A stretch of DNA of 64,000 nucleotides from Hortaea werneckii (lineage: Eukaryota > Ascomycota > Dothideomycetes > Mycosphaerellales > Teratosphaeriaceae), in assembly GCA_037044905.1 (NCBI GenBank), contig JBAOKB010000012.1:35473-99472 (forward strand). Direction: 5' to 3'. Positions within the stretch are counted from its first letter, which is position 1; each line of letters opens with the position of its first letter. The notes below the pieces were generated by a model that worked only from the letters and a program-made list of their open reading frames with translations, searched no databases and was not told the DNA's origin. This document shows, one piece after another, positions 22,678 through 35,587 of the stretch. A program made the translations under genes and the position numbers.

Positions 22678-24037
22678 TCAATTTGGCCACAACGCCAAGC
22701 CAGTGAATGGCATCCTCTCGCCAACTGACGACAGATCAAAATATTGCATGTTCTTCTGAGCCTTCAAGTCCAAAACTTTGAGACCATTCGACGCTGCGAG
22801 CGAGTACATATATCCCCTGCCTCCAATAGCAGAATCGAAAAGCCCTTGCGTGCGATTGTCAGCGGCAATTGAGCCTGTCAACATGCCCGAGGTAGCGTCG
22901 ACGGTGTAGACGACGGGTTGGCCTGCGTCCGGCGCATAAGCAGTGTTGAATAATGGGTCGAAAGCAGACCAGCAGATCGCCTTTTGTCCCTCGATGGTGA
23001 TGTGGTTCTCTTCATGCAAAGTCAGTGTCTCGTAGTTAACGTCCAGGATGGCGGCGCCGAATGAGACATCTGTCATGAAAAGCCGTGACTCGTCCAGAAA
23101 AACTGAGCCAAAATCGACGATGACGTCGGTTATCTGCGTCCGGACTGGCTCCTCTGATACCATGCCGTATTCAGCCTTGTACGCAATGACGGAGCCCGGG
23201 ATGGCTGGCGGGCCAGGGTAGCCTTTGAGGATGGCGAACAAGGCCTTGGAATCCGGGTCGAAGATTACTTGTGAAGCCGTGCCTGCGGGGGCGGTCGGCG
23301 GAGTGGTCTGGTTGAAGTCGTATCCGAGAGGGCGCAAGGAGCCCTGAGGCGCAAATCCCTTCCAAGGATCAACGTCAAAGCAACTGACGCCCGGCTTGCT
23401 TCCGCCATTAAGTACACAAGCTGAGAAGGTTGCGTGTCAGTAACGAGATGATCAATGTGGTGGAAAGACCTACCTGTATGAAGCTCATCGGAGTAATCTA
23501 CCGAGACTGGAACTTCACCCATCGTATCAGCTGGTGAGCCGACCATTTTCAAATTCGTTGGGTCTTGCGGGTCGATATTGAACATGACAACGGTATTACT
23601 GCCAGCATTGATCGTGAACATCATCTATGTTATGTCAGACTCAGCACTCTTCATTTTCGGCTATATGTCCATACGTTTCCCTTGACGGTGACAGAGCCTT
23701 GAGAAGACAGGGTGTCAACAGGCCGAGGGGATCCATCGGGGTTGACGCTGATAGCTCCGTAGCCACCTGTAGATGCACGGACGGGATCACTTAGGAGACC
23801 GTCAGGTCCAACAGTCAGAGAAATAATGGCACTGCCATTGGGGTTGTTGTCGAGGAAGTATGCCGCACTGGTAAGCCCCTCGCCGTACTGTCCAATTGGG
23901 GCTCCAAAGTGGTGATGGCCATTGTGGCCATATGAATGCTCTCCAGCGTCCGAAGGGCCAGCATGCTGCCAGTTTGAACGACCCCAAGGCGTAGCAGACA
24001 CGATAGCGGCAAAGAAGATTGGGTTAAATGGGTGCAT
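22678..24037 (-). CDS. Secreted seven-bladed beta-propeller, 3-carboxymuconate cyclase/lactonase-like, three exons
   Basis: Exons are 24037-23675, 23624-23474 and 23420-22678, giving 418 aa. Introns are GTATGG...CATAG (50 nt) and GTAGGT...CTCAG (53 nt). The N-terminus MHPFNPIFFAAIVSA looks like a signal peptide, followed by a His/Gly-rich stretch. The body shows the pattern of the fungal lactonase-like propeller family: YFLDNNPNGSAIISL, GGYGAISVNPDG, TLSSQGSVTV, FTINAGSNTVVMFNID, DPTNLKMVGSPADT and PVSVDYS. These are followed by CVLNGG, GVSCFDVD, TTPPTAPAGTASQVIFD, AILKGYPG and a final TGLALWPN. Members are called 3-carboxy-cis,cis-muconate cyclases by fold, and some fungal ones are abundant cell-surface antigens. 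Enzyme activity cannot be inferred for a secreted member. Confidence 0.85.
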
Positions 24038-27003
24038 GGCTGAAGATTGTGGGAGGCAGGCGATCTTGTAGGGCGCTTATGTCAAAGGTGGAATCGGGAA
24101 AGGCATCTTGTACGTGAAGGCGTCGCTGCCTTTTATGTCTTCCCATGAGCTGGATCTGAGATCACATCACAGTACTTCTTTGAGATCATCTTTCTGGTTC
24201 TGGGAATGTTAACGACGAAGCTGAACACATTGAGTAAAGATGCGGAGACCAAGGTTGTACCAAGCCTCGCGCCTACGCTCAGTACAGCCATCTTGATTCC
24301 TCATAGATCACATTGCTGCTACCGGAAGGATTCTAGTCGCCCAGAGCTTCTATGCAACACCTGGCATGTAGTGGTGACATTGGAGGACGCATGTCCCGAA
24401 ATCACTTTGGTGATTCCAAAGGCCCGATCGCGGCGGCCCGAGGATGAATCCCTCCTCTGCCGAGGCCCAAAACGGCTCTTTGGAATCATAATACACCCGT
24501 CCCATTGGCTTCCCTCGCACCATCCGTAGCAATATATTGTTCACTGTTGGTGGGCCAGTCTCTGAAGATGCTGGGGAATAATTCGTTTGTACTTGAATCG
24601 GCAGCGAGACAAGTCGGACGGCCTGTGCATGAAAAAGGAAAGCCATTGCCGTAGCTCCACTGCCCACCACGCAGGTTCTACGATAAGACAACATTTTTGA
24701 AAGAGACCCGGACCGTCTCTGGTACTCATGGATATAAGCGTGTTCCTGCAGTATCCCCGCTTGTGTGCAAGCAGACTCACTTCTTTCTTTTTGGCCGTTC
24801 AAAGGAATCATTGAAGTTTACCCAGGCCTTACAGCTCCAAGGCCGGAACCATGCTGCTACTCTTCTACTGAACAAGGCCGAAGCTGGGCACGGGCTATCA
24901 GTCCTCCAAATACAGCCCTGAAATTCATTGATCGAGACTGACTCACCAGGAAGACCAAGCTCAGAGACTGAGGTCTGAAAGAGGTTCTCATACCCTCGGT
25001 CCCGGTAACAATACACAAGCGAAAACGAGGGACATCAAAGTTTCAAACGGAACCCCGATAATATACCGCACTTTGCGCCTTTCTTGACGCCGTTCCCGCC
25101 ATTTCAGCGTTGCACATGCACGAATCGTCGCGGTGGCTTTACGGCGTTTTCTCCCTGGGGCCTTTTTGCACTGAAGAGGGTCCCTCCACCAACAGGCAAG
25201 GAGCACGATAGTCTTACAAATGACCATTCTTCTCATGTACTATGACAGGAGGTCGTGACGCTCCTGATGAGTGAGTGGAGACACTGCGTGACCGGAATGT
25301 CGGACATGCATGGAGACGATGCAGTCAGCTTTTGGGCAGCGTAGAAGGCACATGGCTGGCCCGGAAAGCCTCAGAGGAATATCCTGCCTCGACGATGGAT
25401 CGACATTTCGCCTGTTGAGACGATTGATCACTGTTCGCTTCGCTCGCGCATCCCACTGTCTTGAGGAAGAGCAGAACGATCTAGTCAAATGCTAATAGCC
25501 TCGCTTTCGCAAGCCTCGCTCGCATTGAAAGGTAGACTTGGGCTTTGTAAGGAAGACATAGCCTCTCCACATGCTCCAATCACGTGGGCAGGAGATTTGT
25601 CGTGGTTGGAAAGAGTTGCGACGTAGGATTATGATTTTCTTGGGGCCAATTGCCAAGCCGGGACTGGGCTTCAACCTCAGTGGTACAAATCCGCCCGAGC
25701 TGACATGTAAGCTGCTTATCTTCTGCCTCCGGCTTCAGGAACGTCCATTTGGCTGCCAAATCCATGACGCGGATGCTTTCCTTTCACACCTGGACCTACA
25801 TGATTCCCGAAGCTTATCATGGCTTGTTGGTGGCCACTCTGGTTGATGTTGCACACACTTCCTAGACCGATCTAAACGCTGCAGGTGCGCTGCAGGAACG
25901 GCTGGATCTCGGTGCGAGCGGCTCTTCTCGATTCCGTTATTGTGCAGATGCCAGAATCTTGCAATGCCTGTCCAAGCCGACGTCTAAGACCGGTGAGCGT
26001 CTACTTTGCTCTGGACTTTTGAAGCCCATCAGTGTTGGAGAACCACGCACTCCGGCGGGAGAGAACATCAGGGTACGCCTTCTACGCCGACTCAGTATAC
26101 GCCCTGAAAGACGAGGGGACGTTTATATGGCTGAATTCGATCCAAATTTGTGACACATTTCAAAGGACTTGAGACAGTGTTCCTGGGTCCTCTTGGTGCA
26201 AGCTGACACGAGGAGGAAGCGGCTAGACATCAGCCCTGCACCCTGACAATATGGATCGGGCACATGGATTTACGCTAAAGCAGAGTGCAGACAGACTATG
26301 TTCGATCATCGCCACGATGCGGCGATAACCTACCGTACACTACAAATCTCGTTTACCTGGCCTTGTCCTCCATTTTCAGGGTACAAATCTGTCAAACGGC
26401 TGCTACTGCTTCTCCAAGGGGTCCATCACAAGCAGGCTGGCATATTTGAAGCCATGTGCCATCGTGGCGTACAGCTTTGGAGCCCAACTTTGACTGAGTC
26501 CAACGGACGGGCCAACAAGGTTTGCCGACAGCATCCCGCTACTGCAACTCTGCAACCATGGATTGGCAGCGGCTGAGGAAAGCTGAAGCAGTAGACGCCT
26601 TATGCTCATCCGGCTGGACAGCTAGTCAAAATAGGAAACGGATTACTCGCCGATGCAGCCATGGACCATGTACGATGGCCAACGATACTCCTGAACGGTC
26701 GAGCACCACGACCCGTGGATCCATCGTAATCCAACCATGTCCTTAAAATCCTTGTACCGCTTGCGTTGCGACTAGCAGCCTCGCATCTCACGATGCTTGA
26801 GGATTTTTGGCTGGACTATCAAAGTCCTGCCGTGAGTACTTCTAAGCAGCTCATCAAGACATTCGTATAAGAGTCGCTATCTCGACCTTGGAATCACTGC
26901 ACTTTTGGAGCTGAGTGTCGTACCGCATAAGGCACGACATCCCCCCCTCAGCTTCCAATCAAACACTGCTGCCCATCCTTTTACAGCTCTCCTGCTTCTG
27001 ATC
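24038..27003. other. Long gene-poor region
   Basis: No intact gene is supported in about 3 kb. A minus-strand frame at 24350-24811 contains RRTCVVGSGATAMAFLFHAQ, reminiscent of a transmembrane helix of fungal multi-pass membrane proteins, but it is isolated and may be a relic. Other ORFs are short, overlapping and without motifs. Confidence 0.4.
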
Positions 27004-28555
27004 ATGCGTCCTCCAACGAAAATCTTCGCTTTCGTGGTGTCCCTCTGCGAGCTCTCTACCGCTTACCCTTCCCTAGGAGGAGACATTGAGAGTCTTGAGA
27101 AGCGATGGGACGGGTTCTCCAACGACCTGTCCGTTCGAATCCCGCCCTACATAGCACCCGGACCTGACGACTCTCGCGGACCTTGTCCAGGGCTCAAGTA
27201 TGTTTCCCACGCTCAATTACTTTGCTTGATGATGCTGACAGGGATCTTAGCACCCTCGCCAATCATGGACTCATCAACCGCAATGGAAAGAATCTGAACT
27301 CGAACGACATATTGAAAGCCTTTCCGCGTGGTTTCGGTATTAACACGAACGGATTCTTCACGGCTCTTCATAACTTCGAGGTAGTCTGTGAATATGTGAA
27401 CGGAGTGACGTGCGGTACTCCAGAAAACGACGGGACATTCATCTTGACCAACCTAACGTAAGTCCAAAGCGACATCCCGATTGTGGTGATTTCGCGGCAT
27501 GCTAACGCAAGCGGATGCTGATGCTTCAACAGTCTTCTTGGAGAGCCACACACCTTTGAGCATGACCATTCCTTCTCTCGCGAGGACTACAGGCAGAAAT
27601 ACGTAGGCTACACCAATGGCTAATGTAAGGGCTTCTGACGACAGACTGACTGGCGAACAGGCACACGGAGGCATCACCGACAACATCTACTTCAATTCCA
27701 CCATCATGCAGAAGAGCCTGAACGTCGTGAATGTCAGTATCTATTCGTCAATCACCTGTGTTGGTCTCAGCTGACCTCTAGAAGTACAAGCCAAGCAACC
27801 CCCCGAAGGTCAAGCGAGCCGACTACCAGGACTTCAACCAGATTCGCCTGCAGCGCGAAAGTCAGCAGAACATCAACGATTTTCCTGGCTGGTTCCAACA
27901 GAATATTCCCCCGACCCTCTTCGAAACTGGTTTCATCTTCGGTGCCACCTTCGATAGAGACTCCAAGGGCAATATGATCGGGGACACGCCATCCGTAAGG
28001 CTAGATTGGTGGGACTTCTGGTTCCGCGAAGAGAGCTTCCCAACCCAGCTCGGATGGGTACCGGCGCACACCTCCGTCTTCGACATCAACTTCATCACCA
28101 GCGTCTCCAAAGCCGTCCTCGCTGCCCCGATCACTTCGACACCCAAGTCCCTCCCAGCCGGTGCGACCAACTCCGTCCAAGACCCTGCAGGTAACCTGCC
28201 TGAAGCTGGCCCCGCCGTTATTTTCCCACTGTTCGGAGGCCCGCCGTACGCCGCTCCAACTAAACCCGCCGCTATCACCCCAGCGAAGAATAAGCGTGAT
28301 GCCGCTCCGCAAGCGGCGTCTACGACCACTTCGGACGAGGTCACAGCGGCATCAGTCTTGTCGAGCGTTGCGAGCAAAGTCTCCAAGGTACCCGCCATCC
28401 TCGCCTCCGCGACTTCGATCGTCGGGTCCGCGCCGCCGAAGTTCAACTTCTATGAGCAGACGCTCGATGCCAGTTCTGTTAGCGCGCAAGTCGCCGTTGC
28501 TCAGTCGTACGAGTCGGCGGTTATCGCTGCGATTACGTCTCTGGCTGGGCCTTGA
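27004..28555 (+). CDS. Secreted haem-thiolate peroxidase (chloroperoxidase/peroxygenase family), five exons
   Basis: Exons are 27004-27197, 27251-27457, 27533-27602, 27661-27732 and 27782-28555, giving 438 aa with all phases consistent. The N-terminus MRPPTKIFAFVVSLCELSTA is a likely signal peptide. The haem-ligand motif is RGPCPGLNTLANHG (PCP, axial Cys), split by intron 1. The acid-base motif is FEHDHSFSR (EHD) in exon 3. EHD matches chloroperoxidase-type enzymes, whereas many unspecific peroxygenases have EGD. These enzymes use hydrogen peroxide to halogenate or oxygenate small molecules. The C-terminal 130 residues after the catalytic core are Ala/Ser/Thr/Pro-rich and extend the protein beyond the classical chloroperoxidase length. 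The dibasic KNKRDAAP there could be a processing site. The substrate is unknown. Confidence 0.9.
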
Positions 28556-28970
28556 TCGCTTTGGAGGATATAAACGATGCGAAGGCCTACTCAATTCGTT
28601 TACGGTCGGGGACTGATGAGCGGGACGATCAGGAAACCATGGACATTCTTTTGTGCTTTTTCATGCGAGAGCTATACTCATGAAGTGTATTTTGGGATCA
28701 TTTGCTTAAGGTATTAATCATCCGTGCAGCACATGGCGCTTGAACACTTGAACACACAATTTCACATTTCATTCGACTTTATTTACCTTGAATAAGTAGA
28801 TACTTTCTCCCACCCGCATGACATCGTCAAAATAAAGAGCTCACCGAGTCCCTTCGTCTACCACTCTCTTCTCTCCCGCAAGGAGAGGCGAAGAAGAGTA
28901 TGAGCCCTGCTGCAAGAGAAGAAGAGCCCTACAGCTTGGCAGACTGAGCCGTCTCCTGGCTACCCTGCAT

Positions 28971-30688
28971 TCATGCTCCGCCGCTCCTCTGCTTGAAAGC
29001 GTTGATGAGTCCGTTGGTGCTGCTATCGTGACCATTCACCTTTCCGCTCTGGTCGAGCTCCTTGCCGATGTTCTTCGCCAGAACCTTGCCGAGCTCGACA
29101 CCCCACTGGTCGAAGGAGTTGATGTTCCAGATGGCGCCCTCGGTGAAGGTCAGATGCTCGTAGTAGGCGATCAGGGCGCCCAGGGTAGATGGAGTGATCT
29201 TCTGGGCCAGGATGCTGGTCGTGGGGCGGTTGCCGAGGAAGACCTTGTGTGGGACCAGTCCTTCCGGTGCACCCTCGGCCTTGACCGTGTCGGGGGTCTT
29301 GCCGATCATGAGTGCCTCGGACTGAGCGAAGAAGTTGGATGCCAGCATGCGCTGGTGCAGGTTGCCCTCGACTGGGTTGTGGGACTCGGCAGCCATGATG
29401 AAGTCGGCAGGAATAAGCTTGGTGCCCTGGTGCAGAAGCTGGAAGAAAGAGTGCTGGGCGTTCGTGGCCGGCTCGCCGAAGAGGATGGGTCCAGTCGTGT
29501 ACTTCACGTAGTCCCCAGAACGGGTAATAGCCTTTCCGTTGGACTCCATGGAGAGCTGCTGAAGGTACGCCGGGAAACGGTGCATGTACTGGTCGAATCT
29601 AGCAAAGAAGATCAATTACAGTTCAGACAAATAGCCAGCAAAAGAGTCACTTACGGAGCAACAAGATGCGTCTGAGCACCAAAGAAGTCAGAGTACCACA
29701 CGCTCAACAGACCACCCAGGACTGGGATGTTCTGCTCAAGCGGCGTCTCGCGAAAGTGGCGATCCATGGCGTTCGCGCCAGCCAAGAACTGGTGGAAGTT
29801 CTCGTAGCCAATGTACAAGCAAACAGACAGACCAATGGCAGACCAGACCGAGTAACGGCCACCGACCCAGTCAGCGAAGCCGAACATGTTCTTGGTGTCA
29901 ATACCGAACTTCTCGACCTCCTTCTCGTTGGTGGATAGAGCGACGAAGTGCTTCGCGATCGCCTTCTCATCCGGGGCCTTCTCGAGGAACCACTTCTTGG
30001 CCGTGTTGGCGTTGGTGGTCGTCTCGGCGGTGGTGAAGGTCTTGGATGCGATCAGGAAGAGGGTGGTTTCCGGGTTGCTGTCCTTTAGCGCCTCCGCAAT
30101 GTGGGTGCCGTCGATGTTGGACACGAAGTGGAGCTTCATGCCCTCCTTGCCGTAGGGCTTGAGGGCTTCGCTGACCATGACCGGGCCCAGGTCGGAGCCA
30201 CCAATACCGATGTTGATAATGGTGTCGATGGGCTTCCCGCTGTAGCCCTTCCACTCGCCGCTCCTGACCTGCTCAGAGAACTCTTTCATGTGGTCGAGCA
30301 CGCTGTTGACCTCCTCCACTACGCTCTTGCCATCCACCTGCATCGGGTCGTTCTTGGTGTTCCTGAGGGCGACGTGGTACACGGCTCGGTCCTCGGTGAA
30401 GTTGATCTTCTCACCCTTGAACATGTCATCTCTGAGCTGCTCCACGTTGGCCTCCTTGGCCAGCTTGACCAGCAATGGCAGGGTGTCTTCAGTCAGGAAG
30501 TTCTTGCTGAAGTCGAAGAGAATCTCGGAGCCCTCGGCGTCGTTCTTGAAGGTGCGGGAGAATTTCTGGAAGCGCTCCGGGTCCTTTTCGAACTCGGCCT
30601 TCAGGACCATACCACGACCCAGCTTGTCGTGGTGGTCCATGAGGGACTTCCATGCTGGGAGCTCGTTGGCCTGAGAGAAGCCCGGCAT
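28971..30688 (-). CDS. PGI1: Glucose-6-phosphate isomerase, two exons
   Basis: Exon 1 is 30688-29655 and exon 2 is 29598-28971, giving 553 aa, the usual length. The intron is GTAAGT...GCTAG (56 nt) and joins CC|A as Pro. The enzyme interconverts glucose-6-phosphate and fructose-6-phosphate in the cytosol. Both family signatures are visible: FADWVGGRYSVWSAIG near residue 265, and GALIAYYEHLTF followed by IWNINSFDQWGVELGK near residue 445. The phosphate-binding GIGGSDLGP is present, as is the substrate-binding SKTFTTAETTTN. The start MPGFSQANELPAW is typical. This is a single-copy housekeeping gene about 33 kb from the telomere. Confidence 0.97.
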
Positions 30689-31435
30689 GGTGGCGGTTGC
30701 GGAGGAGGAAGTGATGGCAGACAGAAAAGGTCCGTCGCTGAAATGGGGGCAATATCAAGGTGGTGTGAGTCTTGAAGATGGAGTGATTGAGGACAGTAGA
30801 AGGATGGGTTGTCACGTCACGGAAAAATTGGCTGAGATGCCCAGGCCAGGCGAGGCGTGAGTTGTTGTTGCAACGCAGTGACGTCGGGGTGATTAGCCCC
30901 GCGGTGGGGCAGCTACCAGCAGCTAAAGCCCGCCCGTCGCCGAGCCAGCGGCCTTTGCTTGCACAGTGCGCCACCTCCTACAAGAACACGTACAGTAAGG
31001 TATGGTGATATGTATCTTACTAAACAACCCTATTATCAGCGTGAAGATGTTGACAGTGCATCCTATACCATCACGTAATTGCTGAGCAATCACGCTGTCT
31101 GGCGTCAAGCGACCCCTGTCGTCGAAACCTCGTAAGTAATCTGTCGACATCACGCAATGCGGCCTGGATGACTGTTCCCGCCCCGACCAGCGGACGCGAA
31201 CATCAGGCTAAACCATCGCGGCACCATTGCGGCAAAAGCTCTAGATCCTCTATTACCACATTGAAAGCACGTGGTCGAGATGCATACTGTAACAGACACC
31301 CTTCACAGTCACACGCATACACTCACTCACAATACCGCTCGAGATCACTGGTTTACATCCACATTTTCACGTTAATTCAATTTTGTGATACCGTCCCTCA
31401 TACCCATCTACCTGAAATCCCATCCGCTCCACTCC
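30689..31435. other. Intergenic region
   Basis: It holds the promoter of glucose-6-phosphate isomerase and the 3' flank of the Sch9 gene. No gene is seen. Confidence 0.6.
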
Positions 31436-33537
31436 TCATCTCTGCTGCTCAAATCCACTCCCCCTCGCTAGACTCCCTCCTGCATCTCCCAATCCCTCCA
31501 CCGGCCGGTTGTAACTCCACCCGGCGAACTGCTGCTGCATCGTCTGGCTCAACATAGGACCCTCCACATAGCTGTCTGTCGGTGCCTCGCTGGTGAACTC
31601 CTTGTCGAAGTTGGCCGTGTCCAGCTCGTCCAGGACGTTGGGCTTGAAGGACGGCTCGTATTTCCTGTCGAGAAGCTTCCGCCAGTCGATCGAGTGGAAG
31701 AAGGGGTGCGCCTTGATTTCACTCGCGCCGTTCGATCCTAGACGGCGGGTGGCGTCGCGGTCGAGAAGGCGCGTGAGGAGGTCGCGAGCCGCCGGTGGCA
31801 CAATCTCAGGGCCGGGGAAGTGGAGCGGTTCGGCGAGGATCTTGCGGTACATGTCGTTCGTGTTCTCGTCGTAGAATCTGTTCAAAGTAATTAGCACAAC
31901 CACTCCAATGTTCTAGACTCCTAGAGTGACTTACGGTGGCAATCCCGTCAGCATCTCGTAGAGAAGCACTCCCAATGTCCACCAATCCACCGCCTTGGTA
32001 TATCCTTGGCCATGAAGCAGCTCCGGGGCTAGATACTCGGGTGTACCACAGAAAGTGTTCGTCTTGTCCTCGTCCTTCATGTCGAGCTTACAAAGGCCGA
32101 AATCACACAGCGCGATGTGACCAACGTAATCCACGAGGATGTTCTCCGGTTTCAAGTCTCTGTAGATGACACCGAAGCCGTGCAAACATTCTAGCGCACA
32201 CAGTAGCTCCGCAGCGTAGAATCTTGAGCGGTTGATGTCGAATCTTTGCTCCTTTTGCAGATGATGGAACAGCTCGCCACCGTTCACAAATGCCAAGACC
32301 AGGTAGAGCTTCTCGGGGCTCTGGAACGAAAACTTCAAGGGTACGATGAACGGGTTGTTGATCTGAGCCAGCACCGACCTCTCGGCAAGCGTATGCGCCA
32401 CTTCTGACCGGCTGATGATGTGTTGTTTCCGGATCGTCTTGAGGGCGTAGATTCGCTGGGTGTCCTTCTTCATGACCTGCATGACTTTGCCGAAGGAACC
32501 CTTGCCGACGACCTTAAGAAGGTCAAAGTCCTCAATCTTGAGTGACCGCTGCTTGTTCTCCACGAACTTGACTCCTATCCGGAGCGCGCCTGTGCCGTAT
32601 TGAACGTCATGCCACTGGATACCCGATACTACTCCGTTGTTCTGTGCTGGTGGCGGTGCGCTCTTGGTCTTGTTCTTGCTGTCGCTGGATGAAGGAGGTT
32701 GCTGCGGCGCACCGCTGTCGGCGTCTTCGCTGAAAGTCGGCGTGATCCTGCACGTGCCAATGAAGATATCTTGTTGCCGTCCACTGTTCGGCGGCGCACT
32801 CGGGTTGCGCATGTAAAGAGACAGGCTGACCTCGGTTGATCTGCTGACATCGAACTTGTACTGCGTGCTCTCGCCCGCCCACACCGGGTTCTCGGGTGAG
32901 CCGGACACGGCGTTGACGAAAATTTGCTGCTTATCGAAGTCGACGAGGGCGTAGGGAAGATACTTGCTGTTGTACCTGCCGTGGACCGAGGGTACGTTGT
33001 TGATGCCGACACCAGCTGCTGTTTGCGGTCTGTAGCTTCCCTGCTGCATTTGTGACGAGCCGGGTCTCGGACTGTTGCCGCCCATGTAGCTATTGGCAAA
33101 GCTACCTGCGCTCATGCTAGAGCCATGTCCCGGTCTCTGAAATGCCTGTTCTGCTCCTGGTGGCAAGCTGAAGCCTCTGCCTTCGTGTAATGTCAGGATG
33201 AGGATACCCGGCCGTGCCGGCGCCGGTGGCGGTGAGAGCATGGACTCTGAAGCAGCGATGTTTTGAGCATCGGCGCCATTGCTACTTGGCGGTGTCGACG
33301 TCTGAGGGACTGGGGTCTGAGTGCCGGGTGTTGCGGTAGGTGACTTTGCGGGCGCGTCAGGGGTAATGGTGGATTGGGAGGAGGAGCGTGAAAAGGTGTT
33401 GGCGAGCGGGGCAAGGTGGGTTTCCTTGAGTTCTGAATAGGACAGTCAGCTCTGTGCTTGTTGCTCTGCGGGTCGCCTCACATAGGGAGGTCGGATGATG
33501 GACTGCGGCCCCTACTCTTTGTGAGTTTCCAAGACAT
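31436..33537 (-). CDS. SCH9: AGC-family protein kinase, Sch9 orthologue, three exons
   Basis: Exons are 33537-33516 (a 22-nt micro-exon coding MSWKLTK), 33432-31935 and 31877-31436, giving 653 aa. The N-terminal part is Ser/Thr/Pro-rich, then a C2-like domain (GILILTLHEGRGFSLP, later KYLPYALVDFDKQQIFV). The kinase domain has VVGKGSFGKVMQV (P-loop), ALKTIRK (ATP-binding Lys), YRDLKPEN (catalytic loop), CDFGLCKLD (DFG) and TFCGTPEYLAPE (activation loop Thr, APE). The C-terminal AGC tail has a turn-motif region (SEAPTDSY) and a hydrophobic motif FAGWSY. Sch9 acts downstream of TORC1 in nutrient, stress and ageing control. The micro-exon start is supported by exact phase and good splice sites (GTAGGG...TTCAG). 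Confidence 0.93.
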
Positions 33538-35587
33538 TTTGATGGAGGTTCTCGACCACTAAACGCAGGTGACTCCGAGTTTCGAAAGCGGTCGACCCCG
33601 GGGCGGTTCGGAGACTGAGGGGATGTAGGCCGGCGGTGGGCGGTGATGGATGCGGCGGGATACGTAAGGCTGAGGTGCAACGCCCACTTGCTTGCTAATC
33701 GTCACCAATGCCCAAGTGCCGGATCCAATGCTCTTCGGCCCACCCGCACACACGCACGCACACGCACGCACACACACACACAGAAACACGACGTCCGGCG
33801 TCAGCAAGTCACCTGATCAACGTCGTCTTGGTTGTCGAGATTGGGAATGTATAAACAGGTCAAGAAGAGAGAATAAGGTAAACAGAGGAGATGCACCAGT
33901 GCGGAACATGAAGTGTCTACCTGCCGTACAGGACGACCAACGCCAGAAGGTTCAGACTCGGGCGGCTGTGCTGACGACGCGCACAGACGATTTCCGAGGC
34001 TGAGCAGGGTCTCCCGCCCATCGTCTGCGGTCGTAAGGCTGACGATGATTCAATTCGGCTTTTGCTCCCGAGCGCAACACTCCAACGGTCTCGCGACAAG
34101 CACACGAACGTTGAAACTGTCAGGATGCTGTATTTTGGTACTATCACTGCGGTCTGCGAACCTACCCCCTATCGACGTCAGTCGTGCGTCGTTCGGCGTG
34201 TGTTTGATCACCTTTGCACCGTTAGCACCGTCGTCCGCCACATCTTGTCCATTCCCAACTGACGACGCTTGGATTGACATGTAAAGATCACAGTCTATCA
34301 TGAGTTGGATCTCATTTCTACCTCATTGCGGCATCAGCTATGATTGCGCACTCGCAGAGCGAGAAAGTTCCTACGAGATCTGATTCTGCCCATTCTACTA
34401 GTGAAAGGTCCGATGATACGGTAGCTCACCACGTACCAAGCTCTATATGCACACAGGCATCACCACAGAGACCGAAGCATGATTAAGCTCTTGGAATACC
34501 GTCTTCCAGCACGTAGCGCGGTAGCCTGTTTGGCGAATCATTGGACAGAAGATGTCAGGATGTGGTCTAGATTTTATACAATACTCAACGGTACTTTGCC
34601 AGGAGTCTTACCTAGGTACTCTCCATCCGTTACTCGTAAAGCCTTCGTGGATCTTCAGCTCGAGATTGTATGAGCATCTGATGGGTCAGCAGGAGACTCT
34701 CTTTGCCACACTCCAAGTCCTTGACCTATGAATCGGGACTTGTTCCTTGGGGACAACATTCAACTGAGCTGCGAGTCTTTCTCTGCAGCATGATTTGCTC
34801 CGTTCTACAGGGAATGAAATGCAGACGCTCGACTCCGCTTTGGCATGACTGTAAGCAGCCTCGCCAATGGTATCGCTGCACGGGATCTTTAGTCTTCGCA
34901 TATTAGATGCTGGGCTGCGGAGCCCTTCAGTCGAATATTCAATCTGGCGGCCCGTTTGCTTCAGCGCGTCCCATTTGTCCTTGACGAGCGAGCACGCATC
35001 GTTTGGGCTTGTTCACCTGAATCCTCCGAGTCCGAGGCTTATGCCGCTAGTGGAACACAAGTTGAACTGTTCCTGATCTCTCTATTATGGTGTATGGCTT
35101 CTAATGTCAGATTCTATATAGGGATCGACATAGCCTTAGGTGGAATCAATGTGACTGTAGAGGGCCAGACATGGATATAGACAGAAAACGCCAAGGAAGA
35201 TCCTGCTTGGCCACTCAGCACGCGGCACCAGAGCTATCAGACACAACCCTTAGTTCGCGTGAGCTCGGGAATAGGTGAAGGTTGCGTGGCTGCTTAACCC
35301 TCGCAGAAATGCCAGTCGATGTGCTGTAGCATGACGCCTACATCCTTGGGATACTGTCAACCGGTTGCTGTAGTGGTAAGAGGTATGGCAGATTATTCGG
35401 GTATCGCCGGGCGGTCCGCGAGCCGCTATCTCCGAGCCTCCGAGCCCATCTGTGCACCTCCATTCACCCCAAACATGACAACCAGATACATCTGCAAACG
35501 GATGCGCCACCCGACATCATATCGGCACGACTAGTTACAGCATCATTTCTTTCTAGGACGCGCCCTGCGCACGTGCGATTGCTGGTC
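33538..35587. other. Intergenic region between divergent SCH9 and ADA2
   Basis: About 2 kb without a supported gene, containing the divergent promoters. A CA/CACG-rich microsatellite lies near the SCH9 side. Confidence 0.55.
33746..33782. repeat. (CA/CACG)n microsatellite upstream of SCH9
   Basis: Alternating purine-pyrimidine repeat of CACA and CACG units, about 210 bp upstream of the SCH9 start. Confidence 0.85.

Noticed and set aside
30101..30775. Plus-strand 224-codon ORF over glucose-6-phosphate isomerase
   Set aside because: Antisense shadow of a firmly identified gene.
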